From positions 30,708,913 to 30,772,912 of the forward strand of contig NC_046677.1 of assembly GCF_003369915.1 (NCBI RefSeq): 64,000 bases of DNA. Reading direction: 5' to 3'. The notes under the pieces are model-generated. The model searched no databases. It was not told the DNA's origin and worked only from the letters and a program-made list of their open reading frames with translations. Positions within the stretch are counted from its first letter, which is position 1. Each line of letters opens with the position of its first letter. Positions 10,981 through 24,157 of this stretch are shown piece after piece. The stretch is from Drosophila miranda. Taxonomy: Eukaryota > Arthropoda > Insecta > Diptera > Drosophilidae. The position numbers and the translations under genes were made by a program.

Positions 10981-13243
10981 TCGCCCCGTAAAATACTTAG
11001 TTAAGTGGATGGAAAATACTTTTGTATGGGTATCGCAGAGAAAGCAACTCTCCAGGGCACAGAATGAACCGCATAGCTGTGTTTTTTAGTGCAATATTTC
11101 ACATTTCGCGAATGGATTATAAATTGATTTTTGTCAATAAATATAAAACAAGTCCATTCGCGCAGGAGATTTATGAAAGAACAAAGCTCTTTTAAATTGA
11201 TGGGTTCGTGTCCGATCCAAGCGGCGGCGAATAATGCTTTTTAAATGTGCAGAAATCCATTTTAATGAATTTCCGGATTAGATTCGCAGCGGCCATCCAT
11301 TGTTGTGCCGTTCGGCCCGCTTAATTCCCTCGAAAGTGTTGAGCTGAAAAATTGCAAAACTAATCTATTCGACAACTTGCGGTGGAAACTACCTTCCTCG
11401 AACCGCATCCACATCCGCATCCGCATCTGAATCCGAATCCGTTCAGCGTTCAGATAGACCATTAACATCAGCATTGAACTAGTGGAAGTGCAGGAGTGGG
11501 GGCGGAAAAAGTTGTTGTGAAAGCTGGAAAACGTGAAACGCAATGAGATAATACACAACCAGAAGCAACACAGAGTAGGGTGCCGGCAACTCTTAACTTC
11601 CAGCGGCAGCCTCAAAGTTTTCACTCAAATAATTGCTTTTACCTTGCACTAATAGATGGGGATTTCCACAGGCAACCCGGGCAGCACCCCTTTTATCTGC
11701 ACAATAATCCTTTTGCCAGGACAAGTCGCAAGGTAGACGAAAAACCCTAAGAAGTAGCGCGAATTCTGTTAGTTTTTTCCTTGGCTCCCACAACAGAGGA
11801 GCTCCCTCTGCTCCCCTGCTCCCCCGCTCCTCCGCTCCTCTGCTTCTTTGTGCCATTTTCGGTTTCACATGCAGCCCAAATTATTTATCAAGTGCTTTCT
11901 CCGAGAAGAAGAAAGTAATTACGTGCAATGTGGCGTATGCGCAATGTTCAATGCCATTTTCCGAAAAGACATGGCAGAGACATGAAAATTAATTAGTTTA
12001 CCAACAGCAGCGATTGCCTTTGTCCTGGTCCCGGCTTTTGTGTGTGCAGAGCTCTGTTCGAGGAATCGATTTTCGAGCACAGGTGCTCGGCGGCTCGGGC
12101 GTAGACCTTATGCAGATTTCACTGTCTGTTGGTCGAAAAGTGTACGGAATGAAAATGAAAAGCCCATCAAAAGGGGGAAAGATGGAAAGGGATGCCGAAA
12201 ATAATGCCTCATGCTGTCTAAACAAATGGCAAAGCAGGCTTTGGGCCATGGGATAGACACACAGGAATCGAATGTCATTAAAAGGCGACTGACGGATGGA
12301 CGGAGGGATGGACAGACTACCACAATGGGGGGGCACGAAGCATCATGTTGAGAGCTCATTAAAACGAATACGAATTTAATGGTACTTAAAGCGGAAATTG
12401 CCTGGCAAGTTTCCGCCATGGTAAGCACACAAGCGGCAGCAGCATCACTCATAGACACTCAGGCTGAGTGAGAGAAAGTGGGAGAAAGGTGGAGAGCACA
12501 AGAGCACAAGAGAGAACTAACTCTGGAGCAGCCAAGCAGCCAAGCAGCCACGCCAACTCAAGTCAAGCCAGTAGCCAACTTAGATCGAAGTGCCTGGACC
12601 AAAGCACAGGCACAACAAAGCTTTTACGAGCTGAAAAACTATTAGTGGCAGCAACAGCAACAACTAGACCCACAATAGAGGCAACACTCTGGCAACAAAT
12701 CCAGACAACAAACACACCCACCTGGAACACCTGAAACACCTGAAACCCTGAAACCGTGCTCACCTACGAGTGGGCGGCTATCGTTTTATTCTTCCCTGCT
12801 CTGTCAGGGTTTTCCTTTTTCTATGCAACGCTTTTTGTGTGCTAAATGAAGCCATCGCACACACGAACAAAGCCGGTGACTGCAGGGAAAAACAAAACAG
12901 AATTCAGAGGAAAACCTAAGTAAACAGATTCCTGGATGACGATGAAGCTGGGATGCCCTCACAGGTCTGAACTTTGTGCAAATACAAACAGGTTAATTAA
13001 ACTAATTTGTGAGAAGCAGAGGATCTCCACAGCTCACTCATAGCAAGGAAATTCAGCAAAAATTCAGAAAAGTTGTGTAGACATCCTGCAGCCTTTTTTC
13101 CGTTTCTGCTGGGAGTTTTTATTTGGCTAATACTTTCCCATGGATATTTTTCCTTTATCGTACTGCAAGCCCAACTTACCCGAAAGAGTGTGCCGATAAC
13201 AATATAAAAAGGGAAATTTTCCAGCAATGCTGACCGTGCAAAA

Positions 13244-13281
13244 GCGCCGAGCGCCGAGCACCGAGCACCGAGCACCGAGCA
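13244..13281. repeat. (ACCGAGC)n heptamer repeat
   Basis: Four to five tandem units, the first ones with GCC in place of ACC. Confidence 0.8.
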
Positions 13282-13508
13282 GCAACAGTGTGAAAAACGG
13301 CGACGCCATTTTGAGACTCACAAAAGTATGCATTAATTGAATGTTTGTTAGCCTGCCACAGGAGCATCCGCATCGGTGGTACAGTAACGTCTGGCCCGGT
13401 CTGCCTTCCCTCTGCCCACCTCTCTGCACACAAAAACCATATGTACAGGGCATATGCAGGCAACAAAATGTTTGAGCATTCGTCGTACATAGTCGTACTC
13501 CTACTTGT

Positions 13509-13538
13509 AGTCGCAGTCGCAGTCGCAGTCGCAGTCGT
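13509..13538. repeat. (GTCGCA)n hexamer repeat
   Basis: Five tandem hexamers. Confidence 0.8.
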
Positions 13539-14683
13539 TTGCATGTCAGTGGCACCCATAATGGCAATACCATTCCATGTACTTTGGGTTTTCAATTTCA
13601 GCTTTTTGCCAGCTGAATTGCCGAAAGAGTAGGCGGAGCAGAATGCAAAGGGAAACATATGAGAGCCAGCAAATGGAGACCACGTCCCTTCGAGCTTTGG
13701 CTTTCCTCTGCCAGCCATTCCGATTAGTTTAGGAGGCCTTTAGGGGCAGGGATACCCAGTATTGAGAGGAAGGGAAGAGCAAAGGAAGGAACATCTATCA
13801 AAAAAGGCAACCTTTCGTTGAAGAATAGCTCATTGATCCTCGTTCATATTCCAATTCCTTCCGTCCCTTTCTTATGACTTCCCCACTGCCCAGAACACTC
13901 CACGGTTACAGGGTATCAAACATATACTGCCCTATTTCACCTATTTTTTGCCCATTACGCTTTAGGTTACCTGTCTCGAATCGAACCCAAGCGTACAGAA
14001 TTTTCTGCATCAGTCAGCCAAAAAGTTGCATCGATATGAGGGATCGAACGGGACGGGACGAGACGGGACGCCACGGGGCGCTTTTGTTTGGAGCTGTAAC
14101 ATTTTGCTTGTCTAGGCAGCTTTGACTGCCAAATCAACGATATGAAATTTTCCATTTGCCATGAATTGTGTGCAGATTTACGGGGCAGGCGGGAGAGGGG
14201 GCCCTGATAACTTCTGCCATCCATCTTCTGGCAGCAGAATGCATTTCCTCTCGTGAGGAATACACAATTCATAACGGGAATATACGTGCAAGCGAATTAG
14301 GGAAAAATAAAGCTCTTGGCGATTCGCAATTTATAATTCTTGCGACCCATCCCCCCATCCCCATGTCCAGCACCAAGAAGGAGCCATGCCGCTCCCCTGG
14401 AATTAACTACCGCCCAAAGGACGAACCATTCACATGGCAACCGCCAGAACATACACAACCGACTTTCAAGTGCACTTAGTTGCCAAAAAGTTAATAAAAA
14501 TAAGTGCCTCTTGGCCGTTGCCGAGGGCCTTGGTGGAGACGAACCCAGGGTCCTGGGTCCTCGGTCGGGGGCTGTATGAAATGCCCGACTGACTTGGACT
14601 TCTGCTAGTTACTGGCACGGACCGGCATTAGTAATTTAGATTGCTGGCGAATAACTTTTGCCAGCTGCAAACCGTTACTGTCG

Positions 14684-14752
14684 GTGTCCACGTCCGTGTC
14701 CACGTCCGTGTCCACGTCCGTGTCCACGTCCGTGTCCGTGCTCGTGTCCGTG
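14684..14752. repeat. 12-base minisatellite (GTGTCCACGTCC)n
   Basis: About four perfect 12-base units are followed by degenerate 6-base GTGTCC half units. The 12-mer itself looks like a doubled hexamer in which half the units changed one base. Confidence 0.8.
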
Positions 14753-16394
14753 CCCAGTGTGCGTTCTTCTCGAGGCGCCAGCATTTGTTAACTTAAAGCT
14801 CAAGACACGAGGAATACCACAGAAGCTACAGAAATCGTAATAACAATTTCGGAAGCCCTCGAAGGCAGTCGGGCGGAAATTTTTCATGCCACGCAGGATG
14901 TCGGCCAGCCATTGACAATAATTGTTGTTGTTCGGCAACAAAAATGTTTGCCAAAGAAGAAAAATAAAGTTGAAACTAGCCAAATGTCGGGGAGAATCTC
15001 GTTAAAGTATGCAAATAAATAGGAGTTTCTGAATTGCCTTCTTGGGGTTCATTTTCGGTCGGCATCCGTTTTGGGAGAATGTTTTTAGATTTTATAGTTG
15101 ATCCCAAAGCGGAAGCTTTCGATGTACAACTTTTTGGCAGTCCATAAAATGTTTTTTTTGAGAACAGCACAGAATAGAAACCATAACTGAGAAATTGGAA
15201 AAGTTCCAAAGTTTGACAAAAATTGAATGGGAGAGAGTTCTTAATCTATGGACAAAATTATGGAACTACATATATCTTAAATGAAGCAGAGGCCAAGCTC
15301 TTGATGGTGGAAACCATAACATGAGAAGGCACATCTATACAGACTCTATATATACAGATTCTATATTTTGAACCAAAAAAAGAAGAGAACTCTTAAAAAA
15401 AAAACCCCCTTTAGCCCTTGCAGAATACTTGGAAACTCTTTTAAAACTAAACCCTAATAAAATATAAATAATATAACAATTAAAGACGCTAATTACGCTG
15501 ACTTTATGGCACATTCTTAACATATAAAATGTTAACGGCACAGCGCAAATTTATGTGTGGAAGGGACACGGGCAGGGGCAGGGGCAAGGCATCCAAGAAT
15601 TTAATTTACTTAGGGCAAATGTGGCAACTAGAGAAGAGAAGAGAACAGAAGAAAGGGAAAGAGAAGAGTGCACAAGTCAGCAGCTAAGACCTGGTAATCG
15701 CATTTCTAATTAAGTGCAAATTTCTAGCACACGCAGCATCCAGAGCCTTCGTCCTGGAAAATTGTGTTGTCGCCTAGTTTATTTCTGGTTTTTTTTGTCC
15801 TTCGCAAGCTGAATTTAATTAAATTTCCACACTTCAAAGCGCTGGCAATGTGTAAAATGTCCTCAAACCGTGTTTCACCCCAAACCGAAGCCAAAGCCAA
15901 AGCCAAAAACCCCAAACGAAAACGAGAAAAGCCAACTTGAAAAAGAAATAGAAAAGACGATGGATGGGTGGGGTAGAGTGGGCTGGGCTGGGCTGGGGTG
16001 GGGTGGCAGACAGAAGAGAAAAATGGTTATAATAAAAAGGAAATCTTAATTTTTCGTCCTTCGTTATTTGCGCTTCCTTCAGGTTACGAATTCCAGCAGT
16101 GACTCTGCCTCATTTGGCGCCTTTCTCCCTAATTTTCCTTCGTTTCCTCCTTTTCCCTAGATTCCTTTTTCTCTCCTTGTCTTGATTCATTTTTTCCTAG
16201 GTTCCTCCGCTCTCCGCTCTCTCTTTGTCTTTTGCTTTGTTGGTTTGCTTTAGCTTCCCGTACTAATTAATTTCGATTCATTGAACACTTTTACAAGAAA
16301 TTGCACACCCACTCAGAGTGGGGGTCTATCTGGGTGCCACAATGTATCTACTAGTACGTGCCGCATTCCCTTTCCGCGCCTGCTCTCTGCTCGC

Positions 16395-16446
16395 ATTCGC
16401 ATTTCGATTTTGATTTCGATTGCGATTGCCATTGCCATTGCCGTTG
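16395..16446. repeat. Imperfect (ATTGCC/ATTTCG)n hexamer repeat
   Basis: Eight or so degenerate hexamers of the form GATT(T/G)(C/T), then CATTGC. Confidence 0.7.
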
Positions 16447-16716
16447 CATTACTTTTCACCGGGAGCACGGCAGCCTTGCTTCATCTTCCTTTGGCCATTT
16501 TCCCCCTCCGGTGCTTCCCTTTGCCAGGGTTTTCACTTGCAGCAGAAGCCAGCAGAAGGACCGACACCATCAAAGGCGGTCTCTGAATGCCTCAACAAAT
16601 GAGCGTTTCAAATTGTTGCCAACAAATTTTCTGCCATTGAAGAAATTGCTTTCTACTTCTGTGCGAAAAAGTGAGGGGCCAAAGGAAAGCTTCTCAACAA
16701 TGGCGCCCTGCACTTT

Positions 16717-16731
16717 CCCCCCCCCCCCCCC
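16717..16731. repeat. Poly(C) tract
   Basis: A near-uninterrupted C run of about 15 bases. Similar tracts lie at 17393-17410 and 23952-23966. Lengths of such runs are often sequencing-error-prone. Confidence 0.75.
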
Positions 16732-17392
16732 TCCGCTCTGTGTAGGTGTGTATTTTTTGCGCAAACACTTCCTACATTTTCCCTGTTGGCCTTATCGATG
16801 TGTCAATTAAATGGTTTTAGTGTAATACATGTGCTAGAGCTGGCATTAAGCTCGCGTATACACATCCCCGGCCTGTCAGGGATCTCACGGGCTTAGCCCA
16901 ACCGACCGAGACAGTCGCTATCGCTCTCTGACATTTCAAATGGGAAAAATGGAAAATAATACCAAGAAATTGGCAGGACTAAGCCGCATAAATCAATTAG
17001 AGATAGCTGCAAGATACTCGACCTCAATGATCAATACCCATCAACACAAATACTTGGAAATAGCAATTAAATGGTTTTCAATTAAAAACTAACGCTTCTA
17101 ACAAACAAACACAACTTAAAGAGCTTTAAACTTCAACTCTCCTTTTTTCCAAACCTAATTAATTTTGCATAATTATTAGCGCGGAAATTGTGCTGAAATT
17201 TCATTTTAGAGCACGAGGTGTTTGCTCATATGATTGTCGGCTGTCGGCTGTCGGCTGTGGGTTTCATTAGCTGGCTGCATATTTATTCTGGTGGAAAGTC
17301 CAAATTAGTAACCGTAATATAATTACCATAAAGTTTACTCTTCTTTTCGCAGAATCTCCAATTGGGTTCGTTTTCCAGTCACACCCCCATTT

Positions 17393-17410
17393 CCCCCCCC
17401 CCCCCCCCCC
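17393..17410. repeat. Poly(C) tract
   Basis: An 18-base C run followed directly by GGGAAAAC. The length may be uncertain for technical reasons. Confidence 0.75.
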
Positions 17411-18414
17411 GGGAAAACACACGCTCACGCTGCTTAATTGAAGTTTCTCCCCCAAACTTTAATTTGGGGGAAAAATGAAAAGAAAAATTTAAATAGCAAA
17501 CATGCCGGCGCAAAATTTCTGCACCCAAAACTTTACATTAACCGAGAAGCCCCCGGAAAACCTCAGACCCAAAGGCCCGTGCCCGAACGGAGGGAAAACC
17601 AGAAACAGGCATCCATAGAAAAGTATGCTCGCAATACGAGAATGTAATAAAATGGCGAAACCCCACAAATGCAAATTAAAATAAGGAGAACAGCAAAAAA
17701 AAAAAGGGGGGAAAAATGTATATAATGCGAACTATGTTTTACTGTTTATTAAAATTCAATCTATTCATATTTTGTAGGAATTCGTTCGTGTTTCCTATGC
17801 AAATTCCTATTAGAATAGTTAGCTTATTAAAAATAGTTTATTTGCATGAAAACAGGAAGGTTTTCTCACGGAAATCAGACCAGATATTTATTCCACATAC
17901 ATAAATTTAATTATACGATTGATTTTCCCCAAGCCCAAAGGGAAAAATGTGTGAGAGAGGAAAAGCCTCTCACTCATAAATAACAACCAAGGAATATCCT
18001 GCTAATTCTGAAAGGCTTCATTACATGATAGAGACATTCTGTCCATAGAAAATGGCATAATACCCTTGACAGGAGCGTAGTATTGTGGCACACAAAAAGA
18101 GAGAGCGAAACATCGCCGTGGCCGCCTGCACGAAAAATGTATTAAATTTTTAGCATGCTCATTAAAAAAATATTAAAATGAAATTTCTATGGTTACCGCT
18201 CGACGCAAACACACACGCATGCACTGTCACACACACGCACACACTGGCACACAAATAATGCCCACGTGTATTGTAAAAAATAAAAATATAAAAGAAAATA
18301 AAATGGGAAATTGTCTGGCTGATGGCAAAAACACGAGCTGGGCCCCACCCCCCCGCCTCGTCAGTTGTTTTGGTCTGGCAGAAGGGTGAACACGAGACCA
18401 CATTAAAATTGGCA

Positions 18415-18415
18415 T

Positions 18416-18443
<28 letters not shown>
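18415..18443. repeat. (CA)n microsatellite
   Basis: About 14 uninterrupted CA units, the longest dinucleotide run in the window. Confidence 0.85.
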
Positions 18444-18446
<3 letters not shown>

Positions 18447-18869
18447 GGGCATTAAAACAACGCCATGCTGCCCCTGCAACCCCCAGTTTTGGGCAAGTGG
18501 AAAAAGATATCACAACATGAATAGTAGGCTAGAAGCACAGCCGAAGATTTGAATACACTTTAAAGAATCTACTTTTAGTCCCTATGGAAGATCTACTATG
18601 GATCTATGGATCTGCTCATGGTTTCCACACGATCTGTGGTCGAAGAAGTGTGATTTTTCCGACCTTCTCTGCCTTGCACACACCTGGCCAAAATAATGAA
18701 ACTCCCTGCAAGAGTACAACAGAGAGACCAAGTGGTAACCGAGGGCTGGAGGCAGGAGGCTGGGACTGGAGGCTGAAGCAACGATATGTGAATATCAAGA
18801 TTTAATTTAAAGTTAACTAAGTAAGATTAAGCTTTACCCACGCTCAAACACATATGTACTTGTGCACAC

Positions 18870-18956
18870 ACAGATACAGCTACAGCTACAGCTACAGCTA
18901 CAGACACAGACACAGATACAGATACAGACAGTACAGCGGGAGAGAGAGAGAGAGCC
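18870..18956. repeat. (CAGNTA)n hexamer array plus (AG)n
   Basis: CAGCTA, CAGACA and CAGATA hexamers run in tandem for about 65 bases and are followed by a GA run. The Gln/Leu-rich frame across it is a repeat artefact. Confidence 0.8.
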
Positions 18957-21900
18957 AGTTGCAGGGTGCAAATTTGTAAGTAGAGAAGTCCCGGAGAGAT
19001 GGGGTGGTGTGGTGCGGTGTGGTGCGGTCCTATGTGATGTTATGGTCGTGTGGATATGGGGTGTGGGCTGGGATGGGTCCCTTGTATCAAGTAGAGCAGA
19101 AACTCTTAATAAAGCAATTGCCTCTGGCAGTCAAAAAGTAAACGTCGACGTTGTGCAGCAACGTGATTACAGGAGCAGTCGGGTGTGGAGAGAGTCATGG
19201 GTGTGGAATGGATCTGTGGGACCAGCTTTTCGGTCCAGGGCCACGACCTCAAAAGTATGTGTGTGTGCGTGTGTGTCTGCATCCCACCCTATCGCTCCTT
19301 TCTGGCTATGTACGAGTGGGAGTGCGGGAATGGTCTGCACTGAAATACCTTTTAAATATTTTTTCCCAACTTCTTCTGGCTTTTGCTGCAGCCCTGACAA
19401 AGACCGAGTGGGTGGCGGCCCTGGTAGTGATAGTGATGGTGCTGATGGACCGAACATAGAGCTGGATAGGGCTGTGCAGGGGTGGGTGGACTGCAGCAGC
19501 TGCAGATGAAGCTTACTTACGCCCAGAAATATCAACTAACCAGAATACATAATAATATATTGAATAGAGAGAGAGCTCGAGAGCACTGGAGGAAACATGA
19601 AACGCCAGACGAACCATAACGAGAGTATGAACTGAATTTAATTAGCTCCAGAAGTAGGGATTGCATTGCACAGTGGTCCACACAGTGGGCATTACATACG
19701 ATACAAATCGGGCGAGGGCGGGGCTTTAAATAGGGGAATAAACTAACGGATATCTGTATCATTGTATCCAAATCATTTCGAGTCTATCCCACTGTCCCAC
19801 TGGAAGCCAGAGCTGCTCAAAGAATGCCGTGCATAGAAAGATATTTGCAGCTACCACCCTTTTCTGTTTTCATTGAAAATTCTTCAAAATCCTTTCCAGT
19901 CCATCCCATCGTCATGGCTGTTGCATGGTTGCCTGGCGAAACAGAATCTCTGCAGCTTAAGGCATATTATATAGCAAATCGGAGCCACAGTGGCAGCGGC
20001 AGCATATTATTTGCAGCCACCAGAACTTGGACACATGAAATACATCTGCAACTCTTGGCAGTAAAGGGCCAGCCGCCGAAAGAAAAGGAAATCTTTGAGC
20101 CATTTTACCCAATCATCGTGAAGATCAGGAGCATATTGATTGTGTAACAGTCCCAGAAAGTCCCCTAAGGGAAACTTCTTCCTGCAGAGATACTAAAACG
20201 AATTCCCCGTTTAGTGGGTATCCTTTAGTCGGAACGGAGTGCCCATTTCTACGGCATTCTTTACTTATTTGAAATCTAGTTTTGCATACGAGTTGGGGGG
20301 CGTATCTAACCAGCTCGAATGGCTAAAGGATTGGGCAAGGGTTGGAATCGGTCTGCATTTGATGATGCTGCGTCCCTCACTGCGGAGGGTGCGGAGGAAG
20401 TCGGCGGTATCCTGGTGACAGTTGTCAGATACATAGAGCCATTTCGCCGTGGGCCTTAATAGAGCTTGGGTTACTCGATTGGGTTCGGTATTGCACTCAC
20501 TCTGTTTTTCTCTGTTATTCCCCCCAGTGCGCCGCCCCTGGCTCTTGTGCCTTGTCAAACGGAAATTTCATATGATTTTCAATGCTTCGCGCTTCATAAA
20601 AGTGTAGCCTTGGCAACAAAGCACGGTCCAAAGGGTATGTAGTGGTTGGGGCTTTAAAGGCCTTAAATTCCCCTTTTCCTTGACAGCAAGTATTCTCCAG
20701 AGTTGTGGGCTCTTGATTAATGTATCGTCGAAACTCTGGCAGCAGAAAAAATAAAAGTGAGGAAGCATTTTTGGCACTCCTCTGAATATGCATGACAAAG
20801 TTAGTTCGTTTAAAGTTTTAGCATAAATTTGTCATCCGAAATGACATACAAAAACGAACAGAATATAATTATAGGAAGGTATGCATGTGTCTTTATAGAG
20901 AACGTTTTGATCTTTCGCTCGATGGGGTCGGGGTTTTTTTCACAGACGACATTATGATTCATCTGAATGGGATTTTCGTTCCGCTTGCCTAAACAGATCA
21001 CACTTCAAAAATTATTGCCAATGTTATGGATAATATGTTCATACATGGATGGCTTTTGGGAAATGCAACGGCATGAATATTTAATCAAAATAAATAGCAT
21101 TAATTTTCATATTTAATGAAGCAACACTTCATTTAAAACGCACCACCGGTGTGGTGGGAGCGAGTTTACTTGCCATTAAAAAGGTGAGCACTTTTCATTA
21201 ATGCTGCATAGCAACTTGCCTCATTATGATGCAGAAATACGGAAATACAGCAGTACAGAAATGCAGCAATACAGAAATAAAAATACAAGCACAAACACAA
21301 ACACACAAATCCGCCGCCAACGAAACCAATTAAAAAAAAGAATAAAATAAAATAAAAACATTGAACGCATAATACACAATACTATCCATATACCATATAC
21401 CATGTTCCACATATATGTACACCCGTAAATAAATATACGCGTACACCCGGGAGCAATAAACGCATACGCAATTTAATTGCGCACAAAATGGCTACCAGGA
21501 CAGACGAGGCATAAAAAAAAAGGCAAAAAAAAACCAGAACGAAAATTACATAAAAAAAATACATAAAATAAAATAAAACACCAAAAATCTCGTTTTTCAA
21601 TAGCGTAATAATTAATATAAAATAAAGTCCGGATGTGCCTGAGGAAGGAAGGAGAAGGACGTGTGCGCATATATCATTCGGGGGCATATTATTAAACGGC
21701 GGATGTTTCAAGTCTGGCATTTGTTGGGGAGTGTAATATTTGTACCCATGGCAGTGTACTTAGTAATCCTCAGGGGTGAGGGGGTACTCCTATTCAAAAA
21801 GGGAACCAGGTTCTTATTTCTATTCTTTAATAAGTACGTACTTCCAGACTAAAACCATCTCAGAAAAAGGAAGGACAGCAAAAGTTTAAAGCGCTTAAAA

Positions 21901-23951
21901 TGATACCCAGCTCTGCCTTCTTTTTCCTCTTTCTCAAGTCCGATAGTCAGCTTGTCAAGGCCTCCGCCCCCTAATGACTTAGTTTCCATAAACAACCGGA
22001 TAATCTTGAGCAGATTTAATATTCCTGTTTTTGCTGTGATAAATGTGGCAACATTTAATGGGGCTCTCTCGCAGATTTCAATTAAATAAATGCCACGACT
22101 ATTTAGTGCGTTCAATCCGCTTTTATAGGCGGGCATTAGCCCGGCCCGAAGCCATCTACTCTCTCCATAAGGCTTTCTGCTTATTAAGAAATATCTTTCT
22201 GGGGGTGTGTGCGGGGCAGGACCTTTTCTGCCAGCCTGCGGCGCCAGTGTGCAATGTTTTTCCTCATTTTCATATTGCTCTTTACCGGCTCATCATAATA
22301 TTGCCCCAGAAGCAGCCATTCCAGCTTCATCGGGACCAGCACGAAGGAGCGGCCAGGGCCAGGCACAGTGCGCCAAAGGCCATTCTTCAGTGTCAAATCC
22401 AACGCACGGTCTTGTGCCCCCAACCGGTCCCTTCCTTGTGTTACTTGGCGGCATACACTTTTAATGCGTGTCGCTCACATTTTATGAGCTGTCACAAAGC
22501 ACAAGGAACCCAGAGAGGAAAAACAAAAAAAAACCCCGAGAGGAGAGTACAACAGAGTGCCTCGACATTGGGATACCCGGTAGTTGGTGGAGGCCAGTGC
22601 CAGGCCACGGTAAAAGTCGAGAGTCGAAAGGGGAATTCCGAAGAAATTTCCGCTGTAGTATCTATAAGTTTTCTCAAGGGCATTCCCTATGATATAGTCT
22701 CGATTGTTGCATCTATTGAACAAAAAATCCATCTAACCCTCCTGCTCCGTGATCACTGGATATAATAAACAAGAAGGAAGTGCGCACTCACGCAGCTGTG
22801 ACCAGCATCGCAAATAAATGAAAAAAGTTAGCCAAATAAACAAAAAAGCAAAAAAGGGAAACATGAGCACCAAAATGTAGGTGGAAAAGTTATGCACTTT
22901 CCCCCGAAAACCCACTCCACTCCACACCACACCCCACCACTCCATTTGGACCTCCCTCGTCCTGTTCGACCAACTGCGGCTCTTATTTAATTAAATGTCA
23001 AATGCTGGCCGACAGTTCGTTTGATTTGAACAACATTTGGCGGCTTTACCCGACTGGACTGGCCCCGAACATATTTGATTTATTCCATTTCGTTTGTCTG
23101 TCAGTATTCGAAACGAGCACTGAATGCACGTTTACGTGTAATTTGATTTTTTTCCTTGGAAAAGTGAACGGGAGAATAAATGGAAAATGTGTCAAATTTG
23201 TAAGTAGTTCATTGTTCGGCTTAAAAGGTAAGACCACCGTTTCAAACGGACTGGAATAATGGATGTATAAATGCGCACAAATATCACGCATACGCCATGA
23301 TGGCCTCGACTAGAACCGTTCATCGCTTTGCCATGCACGGATTTAATTATCAACTAATTAATTTGCACACCCAAACACATCCGGGCACAATATTCCCCGC
23401 AAACGAATTAGTTTTCAATTTCAAATACATATTCGAGTACGAGTACACGAGTAAGCGAGTATATGTGTGCTTGCTCGTTTATTCGCATCCATCCAAGTGC
23501 AGTGCTCACGGCCCCTCTGGCAATCATTTGTGCAGACATATGTATGCACGGAGGGGGGGGAGTGGGAAGGGAGCGGTGTGCTGTCAGAAATTCGTTTTGC
23601 AATTTGTTCATTTTCCATTTAACCTCTTTTGTGGCGCATTTTCCACTTCAAAGCGCAGGAAATGTCCTGTGCAATTATTTGCATTGAAATGATTGTATTT
23701 TTCATTCATTTCATACTTCTGCAGACCCCGGTGCTGGTTTTTTTTGCCAGTTTATTATCACATGAATGGCAAAAGTAATTTTCTAGTTAATTTGTAATGT
23801 AATGAGACATTCGCCGGCACAAGGAGCAGCCACATGAAATGTCCAAAAGCATTTCCAGAGCACCGGCATCTGTTCCAGCGGAATGTTTTCAAATAATCTT
23901 GCTAATATGTGACTACATTTAATTAACCGCGTTTGCCGAGCAAGAGCGCAT

Positions 23952-23966
23952 CCCCCCCCCCCCCCC
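23952..23966. repeat. Poly(C) tract
   Basis: A 15-base C run next to CTGCC/CTGCTGCAG sequence. Confidence 0.75.
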
Positions 23967-24127
23967 TGCCACTGCTGCAGGGGCTGCGGTATGACATCAA
24001 AGGCATTCGCCCCCCACACCCACTAATTAGACGTGCCCTGACATACGCCAAATTATCAATAATGCACAGCAATTCGCCTGTGTTCGTGGTTCTGTTTGTC
24101 CTTCTGGTCGTCCTCCCAAGCTTCACG

Positions 24128-24157
24128 TTCTGTTCTGTTCAGTTCTGTTCTGTTCTT
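24128..24157. repeat. (TTCTG)n pentamer repeat
   Basis: Six near-perfect units with one A substitution in the middle. Confidence 0.75.

Noticed and set aside
13967..14000. Minus-strand GGGTTCGATTC resembling a tRNA T-loop
   Set aside because: No paired T-stem, acceptor stem or A-box at the right distance.
18862..19509. 215-codon frame with Gln/Leu repeats
   Set aside because: Produced by the CAGNTA hexamer array and GA run.
22043..22765. 240-codon open frame on the + strand
   Set aside because: Random-like composition, no motif, no splice partner and no family resemblance. It crosses ordinary non-coding DNA.
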